64,000 nucleotides of DNA from Micrasema longulum. Lineage: Eukaryota > Arthropoda > Insecta > Trichoptera > Brachycentridae. Both the position numbers and the translations under genes were made by a program. The stretch is taken from NCBI GenBank assembly GCA_022494885.1, contig JAGVSM010001179.1, positions 1 through 64,000 of the forward strand. Reading direction: 5' to 3'. This document shows positions 54,781-63,790 of this stretch, one piece after another. The notes beneath the pieces were generated by a model, which was not told the DNA's origin, made no database searches, and saw only the letters and a program-made list of their open reading frames with translations. The stretch's first letter is position 1; each line of letters begins with the position of its first letter.

Positions 54781-55075
54781 AAGTTATTAATTAAAAAATA
54801 CTCGGTACACTTCCACTTATATATTTTGACCAATTAGCGCTTTCACCCTCTAATGGGCATCTTCAGACTGGTGAATATTATACAGTGCAAGGATAATTTA
54901 CAAAAAACTAAATATTATCTTAAGTTTTATATAAAGTATCCTTACAGTGTATAATATTTACCAGTCTAAAGATGCCCATTAGAGGGTGAAAGCGCTAATT
55001 GGTCAAAACAAATTAGTGTACCAAGTATTTTTTAATTAATAGCTCATATGTAAATATAAGTTATTACATCATTAC
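54766..55075. mobile_element. PLE-type inverted terminal-repeat pair, no ORF (PLE-4)
   Basis: Arms 54773-54905 and 54935-55070 are inverted copies (TTACATATAAGTTATTAA, GGTACACTTCC/GTGTACCAAG, TATACAGTGCAAGGATA). About 30 bp lie between. Each arm has a hammerhead-like core. No coding sequence. Confidence 0.75.
54829..54872 (-). ncRNA. Hammerhead-ribozyme-like motif, all core bases intact
   Basis: On the minus strand: stem I ACCAGT (54872-54867), core CTGAAGA, one T, stem II GCCC...GGGT, GAAA, self-complementary GCGC, TA, then ATTGGT (54834-54829) closing a 6-bp stem I (one G-U pair). The cleavage-type triplet is CTA. The partner arm (54960-55003, plus) has CTAAAGA instead, i.e. a change at an invariant core G. 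Stem III is short, so dimer formation would be expected, as known for PLE hammerheads. Confidence 0.65.
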
Positions 55076-55079
55076 AATG

Positions 55080-55370
55080 GAATTCCATCAAGAATTGTCA
55101 ATAAATAAAATATAAGAACTAATTTGAATGGAGGAATAAGCTGAGGTAATCGGCTAGTTTCACCGTTCACTGAGAACGGGCCGGGCGCTGCGTTGGGCGC
55201 ACTTCATAGATATTTTTTGTCGGAAGATATAAACGGTGGTAGTGATTTATAATAAATTATTTTATTTATTTTCCCATAAACATGGTTACCATAAAACATT
55301 ATTATCGAAAGTCAAGTACAATGGTAGGCTGTGCATAATCGCCTTGTTTTACGATTCGCCCCTGCCAGGA
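55080..55370 (+). repeat. Dispersed repeat U, copy 3
   Basis: AATAAGCTGAGGTAATCGGC, GAGAACGGGCCGGGCGCTG, TGTGCATAATCGCCTTG and GATTCGCCCCTGCC, as in 23690-24040. Confidence 0.6.
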
Positions 55371-55469
55371 ATTTTTATACTCTCGTTATCTGCTGTAATC
55401 AAATAAAATAATATATGTAACTTAAAAGCAAACACGTTATCTTGTAGAGCAGAAAATTTCGTACTACCC

Positions 55470-55598
55470 GATGCATTACACTACAGTAGCTCAATCACAA
55501 ATAACTATCGACGTGATGACAATTTCTCACCATGGTTGTTTATCGTATTCGCGATCACAATGCATCATCCGTGAACACCTAATATTAAATGTCAAAAA
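55470..55598. repeat. Dispersed repeat V, copy 2
   Basis: Inverted relative to 21640-21960: GCTCAATCACAAATAACTAT, CGACGTGATGACAATTTC, CACCTAATATTAAATGTCAA. Confidence 0.6.
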
Positions 55599-55599
55599 T

Positions 55600-56090
55600 T
55601 TTTGAACACGTGTAAAAACAACATTAAATTTTAATTAGTATGAATGTATTATTGTTTTATGTTTTTTCTTTTTATATCCTATGTTTTTTTTTTCTTTTTC
55701 ATGTACTCGTATTTAAAATTATATAAACTCTTATAAATAAACAACTAAAATAGTGTAAGTCACTCTCCAAGCACAAGAGTTAGTCTCTTTTTTGGAGAGT
55801 TAAGCTGGGGTTTCCTAGGATAGCGGTGCCCGTATTTTAACGGCCGTAGTGAACGGTGATGCGGTGGATAACCGTCGTAACGGTGACTAGAGTGTGGTTT
55901 CCTAGGAAACCACTCTCTAGTCGACGTTACGACGGCTGTCTACCGCATCACCGTTCACTACGGCCGTTAAAATACGGGCACCGCTGTCCTAGGAAACCCT
56001 AGCTTTACAGTAATAACATTTACTATATGTGTAAAAGAAGATATGTTTAGAATTTTACAAAAACATGTACTTTTTATGATTTTTTTATAA
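55600..56090 (+). mobile_element. LINE 3' UTR copy opened by a hairpin MITE
   Basis: Same sequence as 26440-26710 (ACACGTGTAAAAACAACATT, CACTCTCCAAGCACAAGAGT, AGAATTTTACAAAAACATG), interrupted after GGAGAGTTA by the element at 55803-56004 and resuming with TTACAGTAATAACATTTAC. Confidence 0.75.
55803..56004. mobile_element. 202-bp GC-rich palindromic MITE with TTA target duplication
   Basis: Near-perfect inverted repeat over its whole length. Ends AGCTGGGGTTTCCTAGG and, reversed, AGCTAGGGTTTCCTAGG. The centre is the perfect 20-base palindrome GTGGTTTCCTAGGAAACCAC. TTA lies on both sides (55800-55802; 56005-56007). The same target without the insert is at 26645 and 26960. A 3-bp TTA/TAA duplication points to PIF/Harbinger-type mobilisation. 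Confidence 0.8.
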
Positions 56091-56665
56091 AAATAAAACT
56101 ACTAAAAAAACTATTTTTCAAATGCAATATATTGTATTATTTTTTATAGTAAACGCCGATTTTTCGCCAGTGAACTGTATTTATTTACGAGGAAAACAAA
56201 AAAACAAACCTACACGAGCGTTGACTTAGAGATTACACACGCGTTGAATTATGACCGCGATAACTTGAGCATGTTCATTATTGTTCATTGTGATGGCTCT
56301 AATGCTTAGCATGTTTTTAAGCACGTCGATAGTTATTTGTGGTTGAGCTACTGAAGCTTATTTTGTACTTTAACAATAAACATGAATTACCTTCGGAGAA
56401 AGTAAAATGTCATTTTTATTACCCCATAGTCATATGGAGTGGGCGACAGGCTGGTTCTAAAACCCCATTACGTTCGTTCGTTTGTCGAAAAGGAGATTGG
56501 ATCGAAGCGGGGATTATCTTCCGCGTTATGTGCGCCCTAATCTCGCCGTCATTGTCAAGCGGTGGGCGGGGCTTAGTCCTAACCAGCGAGTGGTCGGCGG
56601 TTTTTCAATATTTTGATGAGGCAGGTCGTTGTTTTTTTTTTATTTCAATATTTGTTAATCGGCTA
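56091..56665. other. No supported gene; repeat V scrap
   Basis: 56300-56360 (AGCACGTCGATAGTTATTTG, GGTTGAGCTACTGAAGC) is a further piece of repeat V. A 120-codon frame at 56339-56701 runs into the Helitron and has no domain. Confidence 0.4.
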
Positions 56666-57150
56666 TCTTTATATATGTATATAATTCCTGTGTGCGTGTG
56701 ATGTCACCGTACTCCTCCTAGACGGCTTAACCGATTTACGTGCGATTTTCAAAGAAATACAGATGTTTGCGCTGTGCGTGTTCGTAGATATTAAAATCTT
56801 CGATTTAATATGTAAAAAAGAAGTAAGGAGCATAAATGTTTTATTCATCGATCTACCAGGTTTGCATTTGAGGAGAATGCATTTACAAAAAAATGGAAAG
56901 ATGTTGTTTTTTTGTCTATAATTTTTTTTTTTTTTAATGTTTATAAACAACACTTGTTTTTGTGGATCTCAATCAGATTCTTTCCTTAAATTCCTTATAA
57001 TTTCTACCCATTTATTTCCTTTTACTGGATTTTTGATAATACTAAAATAATATTAAATTCAATACATTATTAATAATCGTATTCGTACACCTCTTTGTTG
57101 GTGAGAAGACCGGAGCTCGACGTTTGCAAAAAGAATGCCATATTTGAAAA
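56666..57150 (+). mobile_element. Helitron, copy 3, 3'-truncated
   Basis: Best 5' end: TC at 56666, then TTTATATATGTATATAATTC and the CTCCTCCTAGACGGCTTAAC head. Homology with 15850-16290 runs to ATGCCATATTTGAA (about 57150) and stops; a motif-array element follows directly. No CTAG terminus. Confidence 0.8.
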
Positions 57151-57154
57151 AATG

Positions 57155-57545
57155 GGGTCTAGAATTTCAACCGTCCATGCGCTCAGTAGCTGCAAGACTT
57201 GTTGCTATCTAACTTCCAATTTTATAAATTTGCTTTGTATTTCGTTTTTTAAAATATCACTTAAACTCTAAACTTCTTTGTCAAATATTTTTTTTAAAAA
57301 TAAAAATGTAAATAGGGGCTAGATTTCTTATTGTCCATGCGCTCTGTAGCTGCAAGACGTTCTGTTATCTAGCTCATATATATCATAATTGTAATATATC
57401 ATAATTGGAGACGAGGAACTAGAATCCCAACCGTCCATGCGCTCTGTAGCTGCAAGACGTGTTGGGATATTTATTTATTGTACAGCGCCCTTGAGGTGAT
57501 TTTCACAAAAATGGCGCTAAATAAATTATTCAAACATTATTATTA
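57155..57545 (+). repeat. Motif-array element, copy 3 (reference 3' end)
   Basis: Motifs at 57173-57196, 57333-57356 and 57433-57456. Then the hairpin AGCGCCC (57484-57490) / ATGGCGCT (57511-57518) and a (ATT)n tail (57539 on). Same 3' end as the L2-like LINEs at 41693 and 49411. Confidence 0.8.
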
Positions 57546-57750
57546 TTATAATATATTTTATAGAGAAGCCCTAACACTATGTTTCATAGAACGCAAGCGA
57601 TGTTGGTCTGTTGGCTAGCAACCAATTGGTGGCCATTTTGTTTTATTTGACAACATAAACATAATGGTTCGATCGGATGCTTTTGTCGCTGTGCTTGGCT
57701 TTGTTTGTAAATAGCTTGGATATTTACGTTATAATAAATAAAAATCGACT

Positions 57751-57820
57751 ATGGTGAATTGCAGTGTGTTTGGTTGCAGCAGTAGAGCGTCAAAGGTGTT
57801 AAGGGAGTCAGTTTTCACAG
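57751..57820 (+). CDS. THAP-like first exon (24 codons), tentative
   Basis: ATG at 57751 gives MVNCSVFGCSSRASKVLRES, VFTG, ending at a possible donor ACAG|GTAATTG (57821). M-x2-C-x4-C-xxR is the start of a THAP zinc finger. The second half (Cys-x2-His) was not found downstream; the frame at 57986-58252 is not THAP. Could be a host gene's first exon or a transposon relic unrelated in sequence to the three THAP repeats. Confidence 0.4.
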
Positions 57821-58495
57821 GTAATTGATTCCGAATATTTTCCCATGATTTACATTGATTTTTGGCATTTATTGTCCCGACACGTGTATTATGTGGCTTA
57901 AAAACTTTCCTTATATCAACATATTTACTTCAGATACTATTTTTTCTCAATTTAGGGGATAATTTTGTGAATTAAAGTATGTTTATTGTTTTTTATGACA
58001 GTTGGTTACGGGCAATATGTCGGGGCTGCACTAGGTATCCATATGAAGTTTGAGTCTTTATCGAGTAGAGGTCGATTCAAATTTTACTCGTTAATAGCAA
58101 CGTCAACCTTGAAATCGCATCTAAAATTACATTTCCAAATTTCCGGCCGCTACGACTCAACGTTTCGGAGATGTGACGGACAAACAAACAAACTCAACAC
58201 AGGACTTTGGTTCCACGGAGTTGGGATTTATGTATCAATAAATGTAACATAAGTAAATTGTGAATAAAATGAAAAAATGAATAAAAAAATATACACACCC
58301 ATGTACTTTCAGTTTTATAAAATAAATATAGGCGAATTATAGAAAAATAAATTGGAATAACCCTGCTATAATAAATACACAAGTACTTATTTTAAAGTAT
58401 TTACAATGCAAATGAATATCCATTTGGCAATTCTCGACCTGAGTACGGCCCATTGTTTTGCTGCGAACTGTAGCTAACTTAATAATAGTCATTTA
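57821..58495. other. No supported gene
   Basis: AT-rich. An 88-codon plus frame at 57986-58252 has no recognised domain. Confidence 0.4.
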
Positions 58496-59090
58496 ATGGT
58501 TTTCCTACGTTTGGGCTCCTCTATAGGTTGGCGCATTATTTCTCTGAAAAAAATATACAAAACATATATCAGACCTACTCTCGAATACGGGTTTCAGATA
58601 TGGAATCCCTATTTTGTTAAGGACATCAACTTGTTGGAAAGAGTCCGAAGACGAGCTACAAAGTTGTCGGTGAGCCTAAAACGGCTCCCATGTGTGGAGA
58701 GACTGGAAACTCTCGGTTTCACGACGCTGCAGGAACGGCGAGAAAGGGGTGACCCGATAGAGACATACGAAACACTCAACAGTCACTATAGCTGCCCAAA
58801 TTTGGCAGCAATATCCCATGTTCGAGCTTAAACAAGATGCTCGTTTTCGAGGCCACAATCTCAGGCTGGAGAAAACGAGATTGAATCTAAATCCACGGAA
58901 GCATTTCCTGAGCAGTAGGGTTGTTGATGGTTGGAATAAGCTGCCACAGGAGCTGATCTCAATGTGTAGTCTCAATGGGTTCAAAAATGGACTAGATTTG
59001 TTAGAGAAACTTCAAAGTGCGCCAACAGCTAACTTTCGTTTAAATATATTTAAGCATATCAGCTTTACGCTGCTCGCTTAAAATTAATAT
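58496..59090 (+). pseudogene. LINE polymerase C-terminus, one frameshift
   Basis: The plus frame reads LKKIYKTYIRPTLEYGFQIW, NPYFVKDINLLERVRRRATK, LKRLPCVERLETLGFTTLQE, RRERGDPIETYETLN. A shift at about 58820 leads to DARFRGHNLRLEKTRLNL, RKHFLSSRVVDGWNKLPQEL, LNGFKNGLD and a stop at 59079. The thumb (YKxYIRPxLEYxxxxWNPY, LERVQRRATK) and C-terminal (FFSxRVVxxWNKLP) signatures of LINE polymerases are clear. RT palm missing. Confidence 0.85.
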
Positions 59091-59139
59091 AATAATAAAG
59101 ATACGAGTAACATTAAACTAAGTCAAAACTCAGCGTCTG

Positions 59140-59665
59140 ACGAATCACATCATCTGCTCTATTAACCAGGCGTATCCAGGCGTAAGAAAGTTGCCACTAT
59201 AAAAAAAAATTGTTATTCTATCTTTTCCATCTGTTTTATTATCTTCTGGAGTGTACGTATCGAGGCGTTAAAGGAGCTGGCTTTATAGTCGCTCGGTAGA
59301 TAAATACAGACGATCGCTAAGCATATCGTTTTGGCAAGTGTCTTTTAAAAATCATGTTCAAGCGAGCATGTTTTGCTTGAATTTGGATTTATTGGAGTTT
59401 ATAATCGCTTTGGAGTGGGCACTTTCCATCACAGAAGCTTATTTGAAATATAAATGAGAACTATTTTGAATGTTAATGAAGTAAGGAACGCGGATTAATT
59501 TTTGCAGTCATTCATTGGTTCGTTTCGATCATATGATGTCGATATGACAAGTAGGTAGAACATACCGAGGAAGGTACATATAGTACATAAGTTAAGTATA
59601 CCGTCTCAATATGTACAGATGAAGATAGCGTTCATAATTGAGGCCCAGATATAACTTTATGCAAG
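59140..59665 (+). repeat. Dispersed repeat S, copy 2
   Basis: Direct-orientation relative of 17280-17760: GCGTAAGAAAGTTGCCACT, TATCGAGGCGTTAAAGGAGC, CAGACGATCGCTAAGC, TTCGATCATATGATGTCGAT. Confidence 0.65.
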
Positions 59666-60299
59666 GTATATAAGTTATTGAGTATTTTTACTATACCATC
59701 TGGTTGCGCGAGTGGCTGATGGGATTGAGTGGTTTGTGGCTGGATGGACCGCCAGTGGATGAAGGTCCACCTATCATACCCATCCTGTGATCTCCCAACT
59801 TTCAATGTTTGTTATTCTCCTCGTCTCTATGGCCATGGGTGGCTACGGTTGCTATGGGAACGAACAATTTTCCATATCCATAGCAACCAACATCAACAAA
59901 CACATTTTTTTCTTCTCGACAATTTCTGTCAACTACCGCATGTTCATAATTGTATCTGCCCGCATCTGCTCGTCCTATAACCATCTGCCCGCATCTGAAC
60001 ACCTTTACATCATTTGACCGCCGCGCCGCCACATTCATTTTTACATTTCGCAAGTAACTATAGTGAAAGTGCCGTGTTTACCAAAAAAGGAAAAAACTAC
60101 CCAGAAGCCAGGACTTGGAGATATCATCCGGATTCCTGTCTCTGATTCCCTTTCCTGTCTTCCTAAAGGTGGGATTTTTGTTTGCTGTGGTTTGTTTGGC
60201 CGCGTACTGTTCTTTTAGCATCGGCCAACATCGCGCAAACGCATCTTTTATTTCCCCGCAAAAATTAACACAGATCAACGATTCAACAAAATTATAATC
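59666..60299. other. Intergenic sequence with X-box-like site
   Basis: 59847-59860 (GTTGCTATGGGAAC) fits the RFX X-box consensus RYYNYY-N2-RRNRAC; the half-site is mirrored at 59877-59887 (CCATAGCAACC). CATCTGCCCGCATCTG is repeated at about 59955 and 59985. Several frames overlap but none is convincing. Confidence 0.3.
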
Positions 60300-60700
60300 G
60301 CCAACCCACCATCCTTATTCTATCACTATGCCGAGGCGTAATTTCATACCAGGTTTATAAGTAAGGCCCATTAAGCGCCATTATGCACTCGCCGGGTGGA
60401 GACTGCAGACTCCAGTAGCGAATAGCGCAGTACGCGGCATCGCTGGTACGGTGCCAAATGTCCCGACAAAACAGACAGTAATAGTAATAATATCATTCAA
60501 AACCGAAAATGAGCAAAAATAACGGGCAAAAGTGCACGCGATTCTGTGCGGCCGCCGAACCGCTCACTTTCGTCGTTAGAGCCGCTTTCGCTTGCACTAA
60601 GCGCGCCAGATAAAGGCCGGCGAAGTTTAACCGTGACCGGCGCCCGAATAGCGACAACCCGCGAGCGACGGGGGACAAATCGCCGCGCGTGAAAAACAGT
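60300..60700. promoter_or_regulatory. GC/CpG-rich block, possible promoter
   Basis: Clearly richer in CpG than the rest of the window (CTCGCCGGGTGG, GTGCGGCCGCCGAACCGC, AAGCGCGCCAGATAAAGGCC, CGCGAGCGACGGGGG). Non-repetitive within the window. It precedes, on the plus strand, a splice-acceptor-led frame at 61078. No TATA or initiator is assigned. Confidence 0.35.
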
Positions 60701-61077
60701 ACTTAACGTACTGCATTAACGATGAATAACATAAAATTTCCAAGAAAACAATAAAATATTCTGGAAAACGGTTAAAAATTTCCAAAAAAGTAAAGTAAGG
60801 ATAGCGGATGTATGACAGCAGTACAATGAAAGCATCCACCCCTTTCCCGAAACTGTTCACAAAGACTTGAGTCTTTCTTCAGTTTCGCATATCAATATAA
60901 TTTATTTTTTTAAAAACTAATTAAGCGAAAATTTAATATTTCTTTACAATCAAACCGAGAAAATAACAAAACAAATAAACTTTAAAAACTTTCATTGTAC
61001 CCCTCACTGCAGTATTGTCAGTTTGTGATCAATCAAATACACATGGTCAGCACAATCACCTTTTTCTAATTTTCCAG

Positions 61078-61213
61078 TATGACAGTGGAGGAATACAGTG
61101 TTAGTTCCAAATTGAGACCGCGGCCGCACGCTCCAGATCCCGCATCGGAAAGGAAGAAGAACGTAGTAATACAAACAAATCAATCAAACGACACGAAACC
61201 CAAATACATATAG
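61078..61213 (+). CDS. Possible exon after a 5'-UTR intron (44 codons)
   Basis: A good acceptor (CTTTTTCTAATTTTCCAG, ending 61077) is followed immediately by ATG at 61079 and MTVEEYSVSSKLRPRPHAPD, PASERKKNV, with TAG at 61211. Codon usage and GC content differ from surrounding AT-rich DNA. If real, it either ends at this stop or splices out earlier (weak GTAGTA at 61163). No family recognised. Confidence 0.3.
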
Positions 61214-61690
61214 GAAACATTGGAATAATTTGCCCTATACAACATGCACTCAATCAACAGAAGAAAAACAATACGTATCTTTAATAAATCACAGAGGAAC
61301 ATCAAATTATCAAGACACTACCGGCAAAATCCTAACACAGATCCTAACATGATCCCTATCGAACTCAGACGAAATTGCTTTTCGTCATAGTACTGAATTC
61401 CTCGCAAAAACCATTTTCCTAATACCAACAGTAGAAACAATCCTATGCAAAGACCTTAATCGTCCTAACAATCTCTCAGACCTTAAAGCAGACGAAACGG
61501 GTCCTAGAGCATGGTCGGCGCGTGGTTCTCTCGAGTTAGTCTACTATTTAGATTTGTAATTTACCATTTCCCTTCTATGGGACAAGAACAATACAGACGG
61601 ACAAGAGTTCAGTTCAGACAACCAATGCTAGTACCCAAGTATGCATCCCTTCATCCTAAACTGATTTAGTACTCATATATATAGTTGGAT
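61214..61690. other. No supported gene
   Basis: More balanced base composition than elsewhere but stop-rich in all frames. Confidence 0.4.
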
Positions 61691-61694
61691 AATT

Positions 61695-62140
61695 TATAAA
61701 GCGCCATTTTTTTGAAAATCACCTCAAGGGCGCTGTACAATTAATAAATATCCCAGTACGTCTTGCAGCTACAGAGCGCATGGACGGTTGGGATTTTAGT
61801 TCCTCGTTTTCAATTAAGATCAATCAAAAATTATAATAGATAGGAGCTAGATATATATATATAATCCTGTAGGACGTCTTGCAGCTACAGAGCGCATAGA
61901 CAGTTAGAAATTTAGCCCCCATTTACACATTTTAAAAAATGACAAATAAATTTAGTGTATTACAAAATAATAATAATATGAATAGTAAAAGGAGTAAGAT
62001 TACAACACGCCTTGCTGCTACTAAGCGCATAGACGATTGGAATTCTAGACCCCGTTTACAAAATTAAGGTATTTTAAAGTTGATATATTAAAGCTAGATA
62101 ACCAATCATCGTGCAGCTACAAAGCGCATGGATGAGAGGA
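61695..62140 (-). repeat. Motif-array element, copy 4 (four motifs)
   Basis: Minus strand, 3' hairpin at 61700-61734, then motifs at 61762-61785, 61878-61901, 62011-62034 and 62110-62133. Motif spacing 116, 133 and 99 bp. Divergence rises away from the 3' end. Confidence 0.8.
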
Positions 62141-62559
62141 ATTCCAGCAAAGTTAAAACAATATCAATAAATTTATAAAAAATAGAGTATAGTAGTAAAT
62201 TGGTCAAGTGTTCATACCAAGAAGTAAGCAATAAAAAACTAAATAAATCAAACACTGTTTCAACTCCATGGTTAACAAAGGGAGATAGATGTCCGAAGAG
62301 AAGCTTTTGTAGACAGTAGGTAGATATCGTCGCCATGTGGCCCGCTGGCTAGTAGATAGTTTCTGGAAACGCACGTGTGTAGTACTATTATGCCTTTTGT
62401 TCCAATGACTTGGTGTCCATTTTGGTCCGTATTATTTCGTTTTATGAGACGCAACATTCCTGTTCAAATTCACTTCTTTACATGAATATTACACAAACGC
62501 GTGTATAAGCGGTTTGATTTATAATTTTGTATATTATTAGAAGGCAGATATTTGAAATA
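62141..62559. other. No supported gene
   Basis: AT-rich spacer. Confidence 0.4.
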
Positions 62560-62885
62560 TTATGTATCATGGTAGGCCTTTACCCTTTACCTTTTTTGTA
62601 ATGACAGCAGTTATAGGAAACGATGGAAAAATGGTGACGAATAATAGTGGAGTTAAAACGAGATGGAAGGAATATTTTGAGGAGTTGTGCGAAACGCGCA
62701 CAGGAAATATAGCCAGTGTACCACCTTCTCAAGTAAACATAAATGCAGATGACGATGCGAAAGAGATCAGTATGAAAGACATTGAAATGCTGCTAAGTAT
62801 ATGAAGAATGGGAAAGCGGAAGGTTATGATAACATTGCCACAAAGTTTATAAAGGCGGGTGAAGAAATAATTTAAATAATTTTTG
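62560..62885 (+). pseudogene. RTE-type LINE RT N-terminal fragment
   Basis: Plus frame VIGNDGKMVTNNSGVKTRWK, EYFEELCETR, EISMKDIEMLLS, then, shifted by one, MKNGKAEGYDNIATKFIKAG, EEII, stop. WKEYFEELL...EIxxAIxxMKNGKAxGxDxIxxExxKAG is the start of the RT domain in RTE-like LINEs. Truncated after it. Confidence 0.8.
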
Positions 62886-62904
62886 TATGGCTACATAAAA
62901 TAAA

Positions 62905-63595
62905 TAAATACGTCGGAATAAGTCTTCTTGTCCTATTTAAAATTATCAACTCACTATTTGGTGCGCCTGAACTACTGAGCTTAATATAATTAAATATCCC
63001 AACTAGAAACCTCAGACAAAACTTACTATTTCATACCGATAACCATAGAACTAACTCGCGGCCTCCGTGGTGTAGTGGTCAAGATGCTAGACTCACGCAC
63101 GGAAGGTTCCGGGTTCGATTCCCGGCGAGAACACAAAAATTAAAAATGTGATTTTTCTCAAGCCTGGGTGCTCTGTGATGCAATTCACCACTGTAATTAG
63201 GCCTCCTGGCCTGTTGTGGTGCAAACAAAATGTAAAAAAACTATGGTTTTCATTCCCCTATGCCCAGAATCCTCAGGTCTGCCAACAAACATACCAGTCT
63301 TGATTTATTAAATAATAAGTTGTCTTCTTTCAAAGGATCACTGAATCAAATTTAATTATAAACACCTCTCTCCCGCTTCCACACCCACCGAGTCTACTAT
63401 ATACCATTGTCTTTCTAATTTCCTTTATAATAATTTTCTACGTATAAATATGACCTTAAAATGCCCATTGGGCGTATATATAAAAAATAAGCTGTTTAAT
63501 CTATGTCTAGAGAAGAAATACACTCCCCCTGATTGGAGGAGGGCTGTTGTTATGCCTCTTAACAGGGGAAAAGGCTATAAGGTGTAACCTTTATA
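62905..63595 (+). mobile_element. Jockey-type LINE 3' end (copy c) plus RT fragment, split by SINE-C
   Basis: The plus strand encodes LLVLFKIINSLFGAPELLSL, NIPTRNLRQNLLFHTDNHRT, then SINE-C, then FHSPMPRILRSANKHTSLDL, LNNKLSSFKGSLNQI. The 3' UTR ends at GCCCATTGGGCGTATATATA (63462 on). LFNLCLEKKYTPPDWRRAVV, MPLNRGKGYK follows at once (63492-63582), as in copy b at 51905. Confidence 0.8.
63057..63240 (+). mobile_element. SINE-C, complete, nested in the LINE 3' end
   Basis: Head GCGGCCTCCGTGGTGTAGTG, B box GGGTTCGATTCC, body CTCAAGCCTGGGTGCTCTGT, TAGGCCTCCTGGCCTGTTG, A-rich end. AACT lies on each side; the uninterrupted target GAACTAACTATGG is at about 51823 (minus). Recent by its clean ends. 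Confidence 0.85.
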
Positions 63596-63604
63596 TTTTG
63601 TATC

Positions 63605-63790
63605 TAAAAAGGTTTCAGCTCTTTTACTTCACAAAAGTCGACATATGGAAGAGTTGAGAAATTGTGGATTAACATCCATAAACATCGATGTTACCTAGTG
63701 TGTAAATTGGCCACTTAAACGAGCCAATGACAGGTCGTAAGCCATGTAAATGCCTAGATTTACTCATTCCCTACTCAAAAATAATACTTT
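63605..63790 (-). repeat. Family P, copy 15
   Basis: AAAGGTTTCAGCTCTTTTAC, TTGGCCACTTAAACGAGCC (about 63709), CAGGTCGTAAGCCATGTAAA, all in minus orientation; degraded central palindrome. Confidence 0.75.

Noticed and set aside
56339..56701. 120-codon plus frame
   Set aside because: Runs across a repeat boundary into the Helitron start; no domain.
57986..58252. 88-codon frame as second exon of the THAP-like gene
   Set aside because: Lacks the C-x2-H pair and the conserved Trp/Pro of THAP domains.
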